A stretch of DNA of 64,000 nucleotides from Pseudomonadota bacterium. GTDB lineage: Bacteria; Desulfobacterota; Desulfovibrionia; Desulfovibrionales; Desulfovibrionaceae. Below, one piece after another: positions 1-8,223 of the stretch; position 1 is the first letter of the stretch; each line of letters starts with the position of its first letter. Under the pieces are notes generated by a model. That model was not told the DNA's origin and ran no database searches. It saw only the letters and a list, made by a program, of their open reading frames with translations. Location of the stretch: the NCBI GenBank assembly GCA_023399375.1, contig JAEWPX010000110.1, positions 1-64,000 on the forward strand, written 5' to 3'. The position numbers and the translations under genes are program-made.

Positions 1-31
<31 letters not shown>

Positions 32-65
32 ACGCCCGTCATCGTCCTCTCCCGCTCCCTGCCCG

Positions 66-266
66 CTATCCTTTCGCCCGCCGCGCCGTGACGGTTTCGC
101 CGCCGATGCCCCAATTGTCGGTATCGACTTCTTCGATGATGACCACGGTGGTTTGCGGGTTCTTGCCCATTTCGTCGCGCAGCAGGTTGGTGACGCCTTG
201 GATGACCCGGGCTTTCTGTGCCGCTGTTGCGCCGTCGCGGGTGATCTTGATGGTGACGAGGGGCAT
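66..266 (-). CDS. 4-oxalocrotonate tautomerase family protein
   Basis: A 66-residue protein of the small tautomerase family, the usual length for 4-OT subunits. It starts Met-Pro-Leu-Val; after Met removal Pro-1 would be the catalytic base. The DTDNWGIGGE segment near residue 49 is typical of the family's C-terminal half. The start at 266 has an AAGGAG ribosome site a few bases upstream; the longer open frame reaching to 680 is only antisense to nothing useful and lacks family similarity, so it was not used. It is the last gene of a minus-strand operon, 14 bases after the oxidoreductase. The physiological substrate is not identifiable; these enzymes catalyse keto-enol tautomerisation and often have promiscuous activity. 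Confidence 0.85.
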   Translation of the reverse strand: MPLVTIKITRDGATAAQKARVIQGVTNLLRDEMGKNPQTTVVIIEEVDTDNWGIGGETVTARRAKG

Positions 267-280
267 GGGGGCTCCTTGTG

Positions 281-877
281 TTAGGGTGTGGCGAAGGTTT
301 CGCGAACGAGCGCCTCGATTTCCGCGATCCAGGCGCGGCGTGTCGCGGCGTCGCTCGTGACGACGGTTTCGAACATGCGGCGGCGGACGTCCGTCACGCC
401 GCAAAGGCCGAAGACGCAGTCTTTCCAGATGCGTTCCAGGGGGTCGCCGAAAACGCGTTCCTCGCGTTCCCGGGCGGTATTGGACGTATTGACGACCACC
501 GCCGCCGTGGCCTCGAGCATGCCGCGCGGCACGCCTTCGCCCCCGTCGCCTTCGAGGAATTCGTAGGCGACGCCGGGGCGCAGGACGCGGTCCACCCAGC
601 CGGCGAGGATGGCGGGCGGCATGCCCCACCAGTTGGGGTGCACGATGACGATGCCCGTGGCCTCGGCGATTTCGCGGCAATGCGCGGCCACGAGGGACGG
701 CAGGGCTGCGTCGCGCGAGACTTCGGCCTCCGGCAGCAGCGGGTCGAAGCCTTCGGCGTAGAGGTCGTGGAAGCGCACCTCCTCGCCGCGTTCCTGGAGC
801 ACGGCGCAGGCGGCCCGGGCCAGGGCGTGGTTGAGGCTGCCGGGGCGGGGGTGTGCGAGGATGACGGAATACGGCAT
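281..877 (-). CDS. flavodoxin-fold NAD(P)H oxidoreductase
   Basis: A 198-residue flavoprotein of the Flavodoxin_2 family (MdaB/KefF/quinone reductase type). The N-terminal HPRPGSLNHAL at residues 9-19 is the phosphate-binding loop for the flavin, and HPNWWGMPPAILAGWVDRV at residues 80-98 is the conserved family core, including the PxWWxxxPAxLKGW-like signature. Such enzymes move two electrons from NAD(P)H to quinones or other small electrophiles in the cytoplasm. The start at 877 (MPYSVILAHP) has an AAGGA site and gives the family's normal length. It lies 10 bases after the small regulator and 14 before the tautomerase, so the two enzymes are probably co-expressed. The natural acceptor is unknown. 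Confidence 0.85.
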   Translation of the reverse strand: MPYSVILAHPRPGSLNHALARAACAVLQERGEEVRFHDLYAEGFDPLLPEAEVSRDAALPSLVAAHCREIAEATGIVIVHPNWWGMPPAILAGWVDRVLRPGVAYEFLEGDGGEGVPRGMLEATAAVVVNTSNTAREREERVFGDPLERIWKDCVFGLCGVTDVRRRMFETVVTSDAATRRAWIAEIEALVRETFATP

Positions 878-887
878 GGGGCCTTCC

Positions 888-1109
888 TTACGACGGGTCT
901 GCGGCGTCGGGACGGTATTCCAGGATGTCGCCGGGCTGGCAGGCCAGTACCCGGCAGATGGCTTCCAGGGTGGAGAGGCGGATGGCCTTGGCCTTGCCCG
1001 TCTTGAGGATGGAGAGGTTCTGGGCGGTGATGCCCACGGCCTCGGCCAGATCCTTGGAAGCCATTTTCCGCCGGGCCAGCATGACATCCAGATTGATGAC
1101 GATCGACAT
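888..1109 (-). CDS. Cro/C1-type HTH regulator (YozG-like)
   Basis: A 73-residue protein consisting almost only of a helix-turn-helix: DLAEAVGITAQNLSILKTGK (residues 20-39) followed by IRLSTLEAICRVLACQPGDIL. This matches the short XRE-family regulators (HTH_26 / YozG type) that are commonly encoded next to DUF2975 membrane proteins, and such a gene is indeed directly upstream here, 7 bases away. Known pairs of this kind are thought to act as a small membrane-linked regulatory unit, but the mechanism is not established. It is inside a five-gene minus-strand operon, so it may control its own transcription unit. No effector-binding domain is present. Confidence 0.85.
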   Translation of the reverse strand: MSIVINLDVMLARRKMASKDLAEAVGITAQNLSILKTGKAKAIRLSTLEAICRVLACQPGDILEYRPDAADPS

Positions 1110-1116
1110 GGCCGGC

Positions 1117-1662
1117 CTATACCGTCAGGGCCTGCTCTTCGTCCAGGCGACGCGCTTCTTCCATGACGCGGGAGATGACCACGGCGATGGCGGCGACGAA
1201 GAAGAGCTCCAATTCATTGGTCCCGAGGCCGAGCTTCAGGATATGTCTGCCCGGAGGATTGGCGGCGGTGACGGCCAAGCCGAACAGCGGCGTGTAGAGA
1301 ATCGTGGCCACGGCCCACCAGAGCAACGCCTTGGAAAGGCGTCGGAAGCAGACCACATTGGCCAGGGAGAAGATGCAGCCTTCCTTGTAGAGGGCGAACA
1401 GGCAGCGCAGCCGCAACAACGTGACCATGAACGCCGTAGCCGGGACCAGGGCCGCCAGGAAGCACAGCGCCCGGACCCAGGCCGGAAGCCGCGGCGAAAC
1501 GGCCAGCTCCGCCACCGAAGCGGTCATATCCTGGGGCAAAACGTTGAAGGCGGCCCAGTACAGGGCGGTCAGCGGCACGACGGCGACGGCTCCGAACAGG
1601 CAGACGCGCTCCAGCACGCCCCCCAGTTTACGGATGCCGTCCAGATTATTTTTCGTTTCCAT
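1117..1662 (-). CDS. DUF2975 integral membrane protein
   Basis: A 181-residue protein with four predicted transmembrane helices (about residues 18-39, 62-84, 112-133 and 151-166) and short charged loops, matching the DUF2975 topology. The LYKEGCIFSLANVVCFRRLS segment between helices 2 and 3 resembles the conserved loop of that family. DUF2975 genes are typically paired with a YozG-like regulator, which follows here. No catalytic motif is visible; a role in sequestering or signalling to the regulator is inference. The gene is 15 bases after the lipoprotein gene and therefore in the same operon. Confidence 0.8.
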   Translation of the reverse strand: METKNNLDGIRKLGGVLERVCLFGAVAVVPLTALYWAAFNVLPQDMTASVAELAVSPRLPAWVRALCFLAALVPATAFMVTLLRLRCLFALYKEGCIFSLANVVCFRRLSKALLWWAVATILYTPLFGLAVTAANPPGRHILKLGLGTNELELFFVAAIAVVISRVMEEARRLDEEQALTV

Positions 1663-1677
1663 TGCGTCCTCCGGGAA

Positions 1678-2283
1678 TCAATGCGTTTCCAGGCTCGCCT
1701 GGGGAGCGGCGAAAGTCAGCACGGACGCCAGGTCCGCGTCAAAGTCGCGCATGAGCGCATCGAGGCCCCGCACGGTATAGGCCCCGCCGGTTTGCCTGCC
1801 GCGCATGGCGCTTTGCACGAGCGTGCCGGATTGCACGTCGAGCAGCCGCAGCCGGTAGGAGAACCGCGTGGTCACGGCCCAGACCGGAAGCGGCATGAGA
1901 CCGATGCTCAGCTCGCCGCCGCAGGCGGCCACCTCGACCAGGGCCACGCTGTCGCAGCCCGCTTTGCGCGCCACGGCAAGCAGTTCCACGTCGCTTGCGT
2001 CGCGCCAGGCAAGGGGTTCGAGCGCCCTGGCCAGGGCGTCCTCGCCGCCGAGGCTCGTCCCCGGCAACCGGGCGAAACGGGTCGTGACGATTTCCCGTAC
2101 CCTCTCGATCTTCTTTTTCCCTTTGGCATCGTTCGCCTCGAAGCCGAACCAGACCAGCACGGCGGTCCTGCCCAATTGCCGGCCGGCGACCAGGCCTTGA
2201 CCGGTCGCGAGATTCGTGGACACCGTCTTGGCGCAGCCGGCAAGCAGCGCGAGCGTCAGGAACAGGGCGATACTGCATTTCAT
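1678..2283 (-). CDS. hypothetical lipoprotein
   Basis: A 201-residue protein with a type II signal peptide: hydrophobic stretch ALFLTLALLAG followed by Cys17 (lipobox LLAG-C), so it should be lipidated and anchored in the envelope. The mature part mixes charged and beta-rich segments (for example TAVLVWFGFEAND, GCDSVALVEVAACGG and FSYRLRLLDVQSG). I cannot assign a family with confidence, although the layout resembles envelope proteins that read out a parameter list, and it has a loose similarity in style to the lipoprotein at 26691-27377. It is the first gene of the minus-strand operon. Its start has an AGGAG site, and a 32-base perfect palindrome sits immediately before that site. Confidence 0.75.
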   Translation of the reverse strand: MKCSIALFLTLALLAGCAKTVSTNLATGQGLVAGRQLGRTAVLVWFGFEANDAKGKKKIERVREIVTTRFARLPGTSLGGEDALARALEPLAWRDASDVELLAVARKAGCDSVALVEVAACGGELSIGLMPLPVWAVTTRFSYRLRLLDVQSGTLVQSAMRGRQTGGAYTVRGLDALMRDFDADLASVLTFAAPQASLETH

Positions 2284-2303
2284 GAACCGACTCCTTGTTT
2301 TGT

Positions 2304-2335
2304 CAAGGATGCGGCGCGGCCGCGCCGCATCCTTG
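2304..2335. repeat. 32-base perfect GC-rich palindrome upstream of the lipoprotein start
   Basis: The arms CAAGGATGCGGCGCGG and CCGCGCCGCATCCTTG are exact reverse complements with no spacer. The palindrome ends 20 bases before the lipoprotein start codon and just upstream of its AGGAG site. It could be a dimer-binding operator, or in the mRNA a very stable leader hairpin that limits access to the ribosome site. There is no T-run, so it is not a standard terminator. Confidence 0.75.
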
Positions 2336-2379
2336 CCTTCCCCGCCGCACGGCGGCGGGATCGTCCGGACATGCTCCTG

Positions 2380-2465
2380 ATAGTCGAGATTAAATTATCG
2401 ATCAACAATAATTTTTAACCGTAATACAACAAGATTTGACACCCCGAAAAAAGCGCAAGATGCGT
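2380..2465. promoter_or_regulatory. AT-rich divergent promoter region
   Basis: The gap between the divergent lipoprotein operon and the AraC gene holds a strongly AT-rich island (about 2386-2440) in otherwise GC-rich DNA. On the plus strand a TTGACA box lies at 2436-2441, but no good -10 hexamer follows at 17 bases. It probably contains promoters for both directions; exact start sites cannot be given. Confidence 0.35.
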
Positions 2466-2511
2466 CAGGCGAAACGCCGCAGGAAGGGCTAGTCAGGGAG
2501 ACGGAGGGAAC

Positions 2512-3393
2512 ATGAGCGCGGAAACGAGGAAGGAATGGCAGCGACGGATCATGCGGGCGATGCGGGCCATGGAAGCGCGGCTCGACGAGGAATTGCGCCT
2601 GGACGCCATTGCGCGCGAGGCCCATTTTTCGCCCTACCATTTCCACCGCATCTTCACGGGCATGACCGGGGAGAGCGTCGGGGCCTGCCTGCGCCGGCTG
2701 CGCCTGGCCCGGGCGGCGCACCGGCTGGCTTACGGCGAACGGCCGGTCACGGAAGTGGCGCTCGAAGCCGGATTCGAGGCCCCCGAAGCGTTCACTCGGG
2801 CTTTCCGTACCGCATACGGCATGCCCCCCTCCGCCTGGCGCGAGGATTTCCGGGAGCAAACGCGCCCCCGGGAACTGACGGAACTGCTACCCCCTGTGAC
2901 CAGGGAGGAACCGATGATGGAACTTGCCGTGACGATCAAGCGCGTGCCGCCGCTGCGTGTGGCCCTGGTGCGCCATGTCGGCTCATACGCCCAGTGCGAG
3001 GCGGCCTGGGAGAAGCTGTGCGGCATGGCCGGGCGGCTTGGGCTGTTCGGGCCGGACACCCGGTTCATCGGCGTGGGGCACGACGACCCACGCATCACGC
3101 CGCCGGAAAAAATCCGCTACGACGCCTGCCTGACCGTGCCCGAAGGGTATGCCGGCACGCCTGACCTGCCCGTGGCGGTCGTCGGCGACGGGGACTACGC
3201 CACGGCCGTGGTCAAGGGACCGTACACGAACCTGGGTCCGGCCTACGCCTGGCTGTGCGGCGTGTGGGGACCGGACTCGGGCCGCGAATTCGCGGCGAAA
3301 CCCAGCATGGAGGTGTACCTCAACGATCCCAAGACCACGCCGCCCGCGGAGCTGCTCACGGAAATCCGGGTGCCGCTCGAACCGAAAGCGTGA
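2512..3393 (+). CDS. AraC-family regulator with GyrI-like effector domain
   Basis: A 293-residue protein with two AraC helix-turn-helix motifs at the N-terminus (residues about 31-50, IAREAHFSPYHFHRIF, and 79-100, VTEVALEAGFEAPEAFTRAF), followed by a GyrI/Rob-type ligand-binding domain from about residue 136 to the end. This is the reverse order of classic AraC (sensor first) and matches the Rob / BltR-like group that senses small hydrophobic or cationic molecules, including drugs. The ATG follows a GGAGG-rich site. It is divergent from the lipoprotein operon and shares the 228-base spacer with it, so that operon is a possible target; this is inferred only from position. Confidence 0.9.
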   Translation: MSAETRKEWQRRIMRAMRAMEARLDEELRLDAIAREAHFSPYHFHRIFTGMTGESVGACLRRLRLARAAHRLAYGERPVTEVALEAGFEAPEAFTRAFRTAYGMPPSAWREDFREQTRPRELTELLPPVTREEPMMELAVTIKRVPPLRVALVRHVGSYAQCEAAWEKLCGMAGRLGLFGPDTRFIGVGHDDPRITPPEKIRYDACLTVPEGYAGTPDLPVAVVGDGDYATAVVKGPYTNLGPAYAWLCGVWGPDSGREFAAKPSMEVYLNDPKTTPPAELLTEIRVPLEPKA

Positions 3394-3400
3394 GTGGGCA

Positions 3401-3429
3401 CGGCCGGCCGGCTCACCCCCGGCCGGCCG
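3401..3429. terminator. GC-rich hairpin between convergent genes
   Basis: An 11-base perfect stem (CGGCCGGCCGG pairing with CCGGCCGGCCG) with a 7-base loop lies in the gap between the convergent AraC and YdjM genes and runs into the last codons of the latter. It has no T-run on either side, so it may pause or protect transcripts from both directions without being a canonical terminator. Confidence 0.5.
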
Positions 3430-4450
3430 CCTGGGCCACGCCCGGCCCGCTTTCCGCAGGCTGCGGCAGGATCACTTCGGCCTTCCCCACCTGGGAAAAA
3501 AGCGCCCGCACGAGCTTTCCGGCCGGATCGAGGTAGGCCGTGAGCGTAAATGGCACCATGTCGCCGCGCACCTTGGCCACAACGGGGTTGACGGCCATGA
3601 AGCGCAGGTCCTGAAAGGTCAGGGTCGTACCCTCGGGCGTCGTCCGGGAGGCCACGACCGGAAAATCGGTGAACCAGAGGTACTGGGAAAAGACCGGGGC
3701 CGTGCGGCCGAGGGCCTCCAGTTCCTCCCGGCCGGCCTTGCGGAAACGGCGTTCGGGCAGGAGCGTATGCGGCGCGGCGAGGTCGAGGCCCGTGAGGACG
3801 TACGCGTCGCCTTCCTCGGCGATCACCTTCCACCACAACGGCGCGAAGGCGTCGGGCTGCACGTGCAGGGCGTCCACCTTCTGCCCCTGCGCGGCGAAAA
3901 GCGCCTCGGCCCTGTGCGCGACGAAGGCGCGCACGCCAAGGCAAAGCGCCGGCCAGCCGAGCATCACGGCGAGCCCTGCCACGGCAAAGGCCCGGCGTGC
4001 GGCGGGCCGGATATAGCTCGCCGCAATGAGCGCCAGAAGCGCCAGGGTGTAGACGGGATCGATGATGAAGACCGACGGAAACGAGAGGCGCGCCTCGGAA
4101 AAGGGCAGGAAAACCCCCGTGCCGTAGGTCGTGATGCAGTCGAGAAAAAGGTGCGAAAGCACGCAGACGTAAAAAAGCGCAAAGAGCCGGCCCGCTTTGG
4201 CCGCGCTCCAGAAGCGGTGGACGACGAGCGCCAGCAACCAGGCGAGAAGCGCCCCGCCGAGCAGCGAATGCGTGTAGCCGCGGTGGTAGCGCATGTAGGC
4301 CTGCGCGCCGAAAAGCCCGACGACGTTGTCCACGTCGGGCATCCAGGCGGCCAGCGCGGCCAGGGGCACGAGTGCCCGGCCGGCCGGGAATTTATCCTTG
4401 GCGGCCTGGCCGATGAGCATGCCGGCTGCGACGTGTGTGACTGGGTCCAT
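3413..4450 (-). CDS. YdjM-type membrane-bound metal-dependent hydrolase
   Basis: A 345-residue membrane protein of the YdjM / DUF457 family. The conserved acid and histidine ligands are present: H6 in the opening MDPVTHVAAG, D39 and D41 in WMPDVDNV, HRGYTHS at 56-62, and SHLFLDCITTYGT at 99-111. Several transmembrane helices occupy the first 200 residues; the C-terminal third is soluble and probably faces the periplasm. In E. coli YdjM is an inner-membrane protein under LexA control; the reaction is not known. The start at 4450 shares a 136-base spacer with the divergent S1 gene. Expression control is not evident. Confidence 0.8.
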   Translation of the reverse strand: MDPVTHVAAGMLIGQAAKDKFPAGRALVPLAALAAWMPDVDNVVGLFGAQAYMRYHRGYTHSLLGGALLAWLLALVVHRFWSAAKAGRLFALFYVCVLSHLFLDCITTYGTGVFLPFSEARLSFPSVFIIDPVYTLALLALIAASYIRPAARRAFAVAGLAVMLGWPALCLGVRAFVAHRAEALFAAQGQKVDALHVQPDAFAPLWWKVIAEEGDAYVLTGLDLAAPHTLLPERRFRKAGREELEALGRTAPVFSQYLWFTDFPVVASRTTPEGTTLTFQDLRFMAVNPVVAKVRGDMVPFTLTAYLDPAGKLVRALFSQVGKAEVILPQPAESGPGVAQAAGRG

Positions 4451-4506
4451 GGGGTCTCCGCAAGCGCCCTGCGTTCAAAAGTTTTAGGATAGGGCCTTTT
4501 TCGCAT

Positions 4507-4534
4507 TTGACAAGGCCAGCCGCTGCGCTACAGT
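4507..4534 (+). promoter_or_regulatory. sigma70-type promoter for the S1-like gene
   Basis: A perfect -35 TTGACA at 4507-4512 and a -10 TACAGT (4 of 6 to consensus) at 4529-4534, separated by 16 bases. It lies about 50 bases upstream of the S1 start codon, in the divergent spacer, and points toward the S1 gene. The position is consistent with strong expression of a ribosomal protein. Confidence 0.6.
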
Positions 4535-4586
4535 GCGCCCCGGCGCGTTCGCGCCCAAATCACACCCCTTTTCTTTCGGAGCGATC

Positions 4587-6107
4587 ATGGCAGACAAGAC
4601 GCCGGACACCAAGGACATGCCGGCCGAAGGCGAATTCGCCGCGCTCATGGAGGCCTCCCTGGCCGAACGTGGCGGCGAAATCAGCGTTGGAGACCGCATT
4701 ACCGGACCCGTCATCGCCGTAACCGACGCCACCGTCGTCGTGGACACCGGCACAAAACTCGACGGCGTGGCCGACAAGGCGGAATTTCTCGATGAAAACG
4801 GCGAACTGACCATTGCCGAAGGCGAGACGGTCACCCTGTACGTCGTTTCGCTGCGCGGCGACGAGGTGGCGCTGTCCAAGGCGCTTTCGGGCCAGGGCGG
4901 GGCCGAGGCCCTGCGTGCGGCCTTCGAGGCCGGCCTGCCCGTAGAGGGCAAGGTCACGGCCTCGCGCAAGGGCGGTTTCGACGTGGAGATCCTCCACCGT
5001 CGCGCCTTCTGCCCGGTCAGCCAGATCGACGTGGGCTTCACGGAAAACCCCGAAGTCCACGTGGGCCAGACCTACAGCTTCGCCATCACCACGTTCGAAC
5101 GCGACGGCAAGAACATCGTCGTCTCCCGGCGCAAGTTGCAGGAACAGGAACGGGCCGAATCCGAACTGCGTTTCCTCGAATCCGCCCAGCCCGGCGACGT
5201 CATCCCCGGCGTGGTCGCGCGGTTCGCCGCCTTCGGCGCGTTCGTCGAGGTGGCCCCGGGCCTGGAAGGGCTCGTCCACCTGTCCGAACTCTCCTGGTCG
5301 CGTTGCGAAAAGGCCGAGGACGCCGTGGCGCTCGGGCAGGCCGTCACGGTCAAGGTGCTTTCGCTCGACCGCGACAAGAAAGGCCGCCCCCGCATTTCCC
5401 TGTCCATCAAGCAGGCCGGTCCCGATCCCTGGGACAGCGTCGGCGAGATGTTCGCCGCGGGCGACAAGGTCGAAGGCAAGGTCACACGCCTGGCCGACTT
5501 CGGCGCATTCGTGGAGATCGCCCCGGGCATCGAGGGCCTGATCCACGTGAGCGAGATGAGCCATACCCGCCGCGTGGCCAAGCCCGGCGATGTGGTCAAC
5601 CCCGGCGACGCCGTCACCGTGGCGATCAAGGACATCGACCTGGGCAAGCGCCGCATTTCCTTGAGCCTTAAGGAAGCCGCCGGCGATCCCTGGGAGAACG
5701 TGCCCGGGAACTTCGCTCTCGACTCCACGGTCGAGGGCGTGGTGGAAAACCGCCAGCAGTACGGCCTGTTCGTGAACCTCGCCCCGGGCATAACGGGACT
5801 GCTTCCCGCGTCCAAGCTGCGCGACGCCCTGGAGCCTGCGGCCTACGAAAAGGCCAAGCCCGGCGACACGGTGTCCGTCATCGTTTCCGAGATCGACGCC
5901 GAAAAGCGCAAGATCACCCTGGCCCCGGTCGGCGGCACCAAGGAGCGCGAAGTCCGTGAGGGCAAGCGCGAGCGCGAACGCGAAAACGACGACTGGAAGC
6001 ACTACGTCAAGAAGGAAAAAGCCGCGCGCGCGAGCAACGGCGGCGGCGGCGGACTGGGTCTTCTGGGCGAGAAGCTCCAGGAAGCCCTGGCGCGCAAGAA
6101 GAAATAG
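4587..6107 (+). CDS. rpsA: 30S ribosomal protein S1-like, five S1 domains
   Basis: A 506-residue protein with five S1 RNA-binding domains at about residues 35-99 (divergent), 118-184, 203-276, 292-363 and 379-447, then a basic, low-complexity tail (RERERENDD, GGGGG, ARKKK). The typical S1 core signature FGAFVEVAPGLEGLVHLSE occurs in domain 3 and again, almost identical, in domain 4. S1 binds mRNA and helps position it on the 30S subunit. E. coli S1 has six domains, so this is a shorter relative, as seen in several deltaproteobacteria. The start at MADKTPDT is preferred over the upstream ATG at 4533, since a GGAG site precedes it and the extra 18 residues are unlike the family. EttA follows after 164 bases. 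Confidence 0.8.
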   Translation: MADKTPDTKDMPAEGEFAALMEASLAERGGEISVGDRITGPVIAVTDATVVVDTGTKLDGVADKAEFLDENGELTIAEGETVTLYVVSLRGDEVALSKALSGQGGAEALRAAFEAGLPVEGKVTASRKGGFDVEILHRRAFCPVSQIDVGFTENPEVHVGQTYSFAITTFERDGKNIVVSRRKLQEQERAESELRFLESAQPGDVIPGVVARFAAFGAFVEVAPGLEGLVHLSELSWSRCEKAEDAVALGQAVTVKVLSLDRDKKGRPRISLSIKQAGPDPWDSVGEMFAAGDKVEGKVTRLADFGAFVEIAPGIEGLIHVSEMSHTRRVAKPGDVVNPGDAVTVAIKDIDLGKRRISLSLKEAAGDPWENVPGNFALDSTVEGVVENRQQYGLFVNLAPGITGLLPASKLRDALEPAAYEKAKPGDTVSVIVSEIDAEKRKITLAPVGGTKEREVREGKRERERENDDWKHYVKKEKAARASNGGGGGLGLLGEKLQEALARKKK

Positions 6108-6271
6108 TCCATCCCGCGGCCGGTCCAGCCGGCGCGACAGGCAGGCGGCCTTCCCTCCGACCCGTTCGGCCGGATGCGGAGGGCCGCTTGCGTTTCTTCA
6201 GCCTTTTTTGCCATACCCGAAGCCTGTGGCCGGTCACGGCCGCCACAGCACAGACATTCCCAGGAGGTTCC

Positions 6272-7957
6272 ATGGCCGCCGAGCCCAATAAGATAATTTA
6301 TTCAATGATCCGCGTCAGCAAGTTCCACGACAAGAAGCCGATCATCAAGGACATCTCCCTGTCCTACTTCTACGGCGCGAAGATCGGCGTGCTGGGATTA
6401 AACGGCTCGGGCAAATCCACGCTGCTCAAGATCCTCGCCGGCGTGGACAAGGACTTCCAGGGCGAAACCGTGCTCACCCCGGGCCATACCATCGGCTACC
6501 TGGAGCAGGATCCGCTCGTGGACGTGCAAAAGACCGTGCGCGAAGTGGTCGAGGAAGGCGTGGCCGACACCGTGGCGCTGCTCAAGGAATTCGAGGACAT
6601 CAATGCCAGATTCGCCGAGCCCATGGACGACGACGCCATGAACGCGCTGATCGAGCGCCAGGGCGAGGTCCAGGAAAAGCTCGACGCCTGCGACGCCTGG
6701 GAGCTCGACAGCCGGTTGGAGATGGCCATGGACGCCCTGCGCTGCCCGCCGCCGGACACCCCTGTGTCCGTGCTCTCCGGCGGCGAACGTCGCCGCGTGG
6801 CGCTGTGCCGCCTGTTCCTGCAAAAGCCGGACATCATGCTCCTCGACGAACCCACCAACCATCTGGACGCCGAAACCGTCGCCTGGATGGAGCATTTCCT
6901 CCACGGCTATCCCGGAACCGTCATCGCCGTCACCCACGACCGCTACTTCCTGGACAACGTGGCCGGCTGGATTCTCGAGCTCGACCGCGGCCGCGGCATC
7001 CCCTGGAAGGGCAACTATTCGTCCTGGCTCGAACAGAAGCAGGAGCGCCTGCGCCAGGAGGAGAAGTCGGAAAGCGAGCGCCAGAAGACGCTCGCCCGCG
7101 AACTCGAATGGGTGCGCATGTCCCCGCGCGGCCGCCACGCCAAGTCCAAGGCCCGCATCAGCGCCTACGAATCCCTAGCCTCCCAGGAAGGCGAACGCCT
7201 GGCCAAGGACCTGGAGATCTACATTCCGCCCGGACAGCGTCTGGGCAAGAACGTCATCGAAGCCGAGGGGCTGTCCAAGGCCTTCGACGACCGGCTGCTG
7301 TTCGAGAACCTGTCCCTCACCGTGCCTCGCGGGGCCATCGTCGGCATCATCGGCCCCAACGGCGCGGGCAAGACCACGCTGTTTAGGCTCGTCACCGGCC
7401 AGGACACGCCCGACGGCGGCACGATCAAGCTCGGCGAAACGGTGCAGCTGGCCTACGTGGACCAGAACCGCGAGACCCTCGACCCGGAAAAGACCGTGTT
7501 CGAGGCCGTGGGCGAGGGTTACGACACGATCCGCCTGGGCACGAAGGACGTCAACGCGCGCGCGTACGTCGCCCGCTTCAATTTCACGGGCCAGGACCAG
7601 CAGAAAAAGGTCAAGGTGCTGTCCGGCGGCGAGAAAAACCGCCTGCACCTGGCGCTCATGCTCAAAAGCGGCTGCAACGTGCTGCTGCTCGACGAACCGA
7701 CCAACGACCTGGACGTCAACACCCTACGCGCGCTGGAGGAGGCTTTGCTCGCCTTTGCCGGCTCGGCGCTGGTCATAAGCCACGACCGCTGGTTCCTGGA
7801 CCGCGTGGCCACGCACATCCTGGCCTTCGAGGGCGAAAGTCAGGCGGTCTTCTTCGACGGCAACTTCACGGAATACGAAGCCGACCGCAAGGCGCGCCTG
7901 GGCGCGGACGCCGACATCCCGCACCGCATCAAATACCGACACTTCAGCCGGGCCTAG
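6272..7957 (+). CDS. ettA: energy-dependent translational throttle protein EttA
   Basis: A 561-residue ABC-F ATPase with two nucleotide-binding domains and no membrane segments. The first domain has Walker A GLNGSGKST at residues 42-50, an LSGGERRRVALCRLF signature and a Walker B with the EPTNHLD acid (LLDEPTNHLDAE). The second domain has GPNGAGKTT, LSGGEKNRLHLAL and LLDEPTNDLDVN. EttA binds the ribosomal E site and tunes early elongation to the ATP/ADP ratio; E. coli EttA is 555 residues. The start MAAEPNKIIYSM has an ideal AGGAGG site; the earlier in-frame ATG at 6188 was rejected. It follows the S1-like gene and ends in a strong terminator, so the pair forms a translation-related unit. Confidence 0.93.
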   Translation: MAAEPNKIIYSMIRVSKFHDKKPIIKDISLSYFYGAKIGVLGLNGSGKSTLLKILAGVDKDFQGETVLTPGHTIGYLEQDPLVDVQKTVREVVEEGVADTVALLKEFEDINARFAEPMDDDAMNALIERQGEVQEKLDACDAWELDSRLEMAMDALRCPPPDTPVSVLSGGERRRVALCRLFLQKPDIMLLDEPTNHLDAETVAWMEHFLHGYPGTVIAVTHDRYFLDNVAGWILELDRGRGIPWKGNYSSWLEQKQERLRQEEKSESERQKTLARELEWVRMSPRGRHAKSKARISAYESLASQEGERLAKDLEIYIPPGQRLGKNVIEAEGLSKAFDDRLLFENLSLTVPRGAIVGIIGPNGAGKTTLFRLVTGQDTPDGGTIKLGETVQLAYVDQNRETLDPEKTVFEAVGEGYDTIRLGTKDVNARAYVARFNFTGQDQQKKVKVLSGGEKNRLHLALMLKSGCNVLLLDEPTNDLDVNTLRALEEALLAFAGSALVISHDRWFLDRVATHILAFEGESQAVFFDGNFTEYEADRKARLGADADIPHRIKYRHFSRA

Positions 7958-8010
7958 GGCATTGCGCTCCGCTTCGGGGGCGCGACACGCACCGCCGTCC
8001 CGATCCGCCA

Positions 8011-8044
8011 GCCGCCCGCGCATTGCCGCGCGGGCGGCTTTTTT
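8011..8044 (+). terminator. intrinsic terminator after ettA
   Basis: An 11-base stem (GCCGCCCGCGC with GCGCGGGCGGC) and a short loop are followed directly by six T residues, 54 bases after the ettA stop. This is a textbook Rho-independent terminator on the plus strand. Confidence 0.9.
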
Positions 8045-8223
8045 CATGTCCCCGCTCCCGCTTCCTCCCGCTGCGCCGCCGACAAAGAAAATGCGCACAA
8101 GGACTGGTTGCCGCCCGCGCCTTGGGCTATAGCGGCCTTACTCCCCGCAATGCGGCCGGCCCGCCCGGGCCGTTCGCAAAGACGTATGGGGGGCCTCCCT
8201 GCACGGGGGAAAAGGAGAAAGAC

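Noticed and set aside
925..2418. Long plus-strand open frame across the first operon
   Set aside because: It is the reverse of the regulator, DUF2975 and lipoprotein genes, which have clear domains and ribosome sites.
6108..6271. Terminator between the S1-like gene and ettA
   Set aside because: There is a partial GC stem, but the T-run is about 20 bases further on, so I do not call it a terminator.
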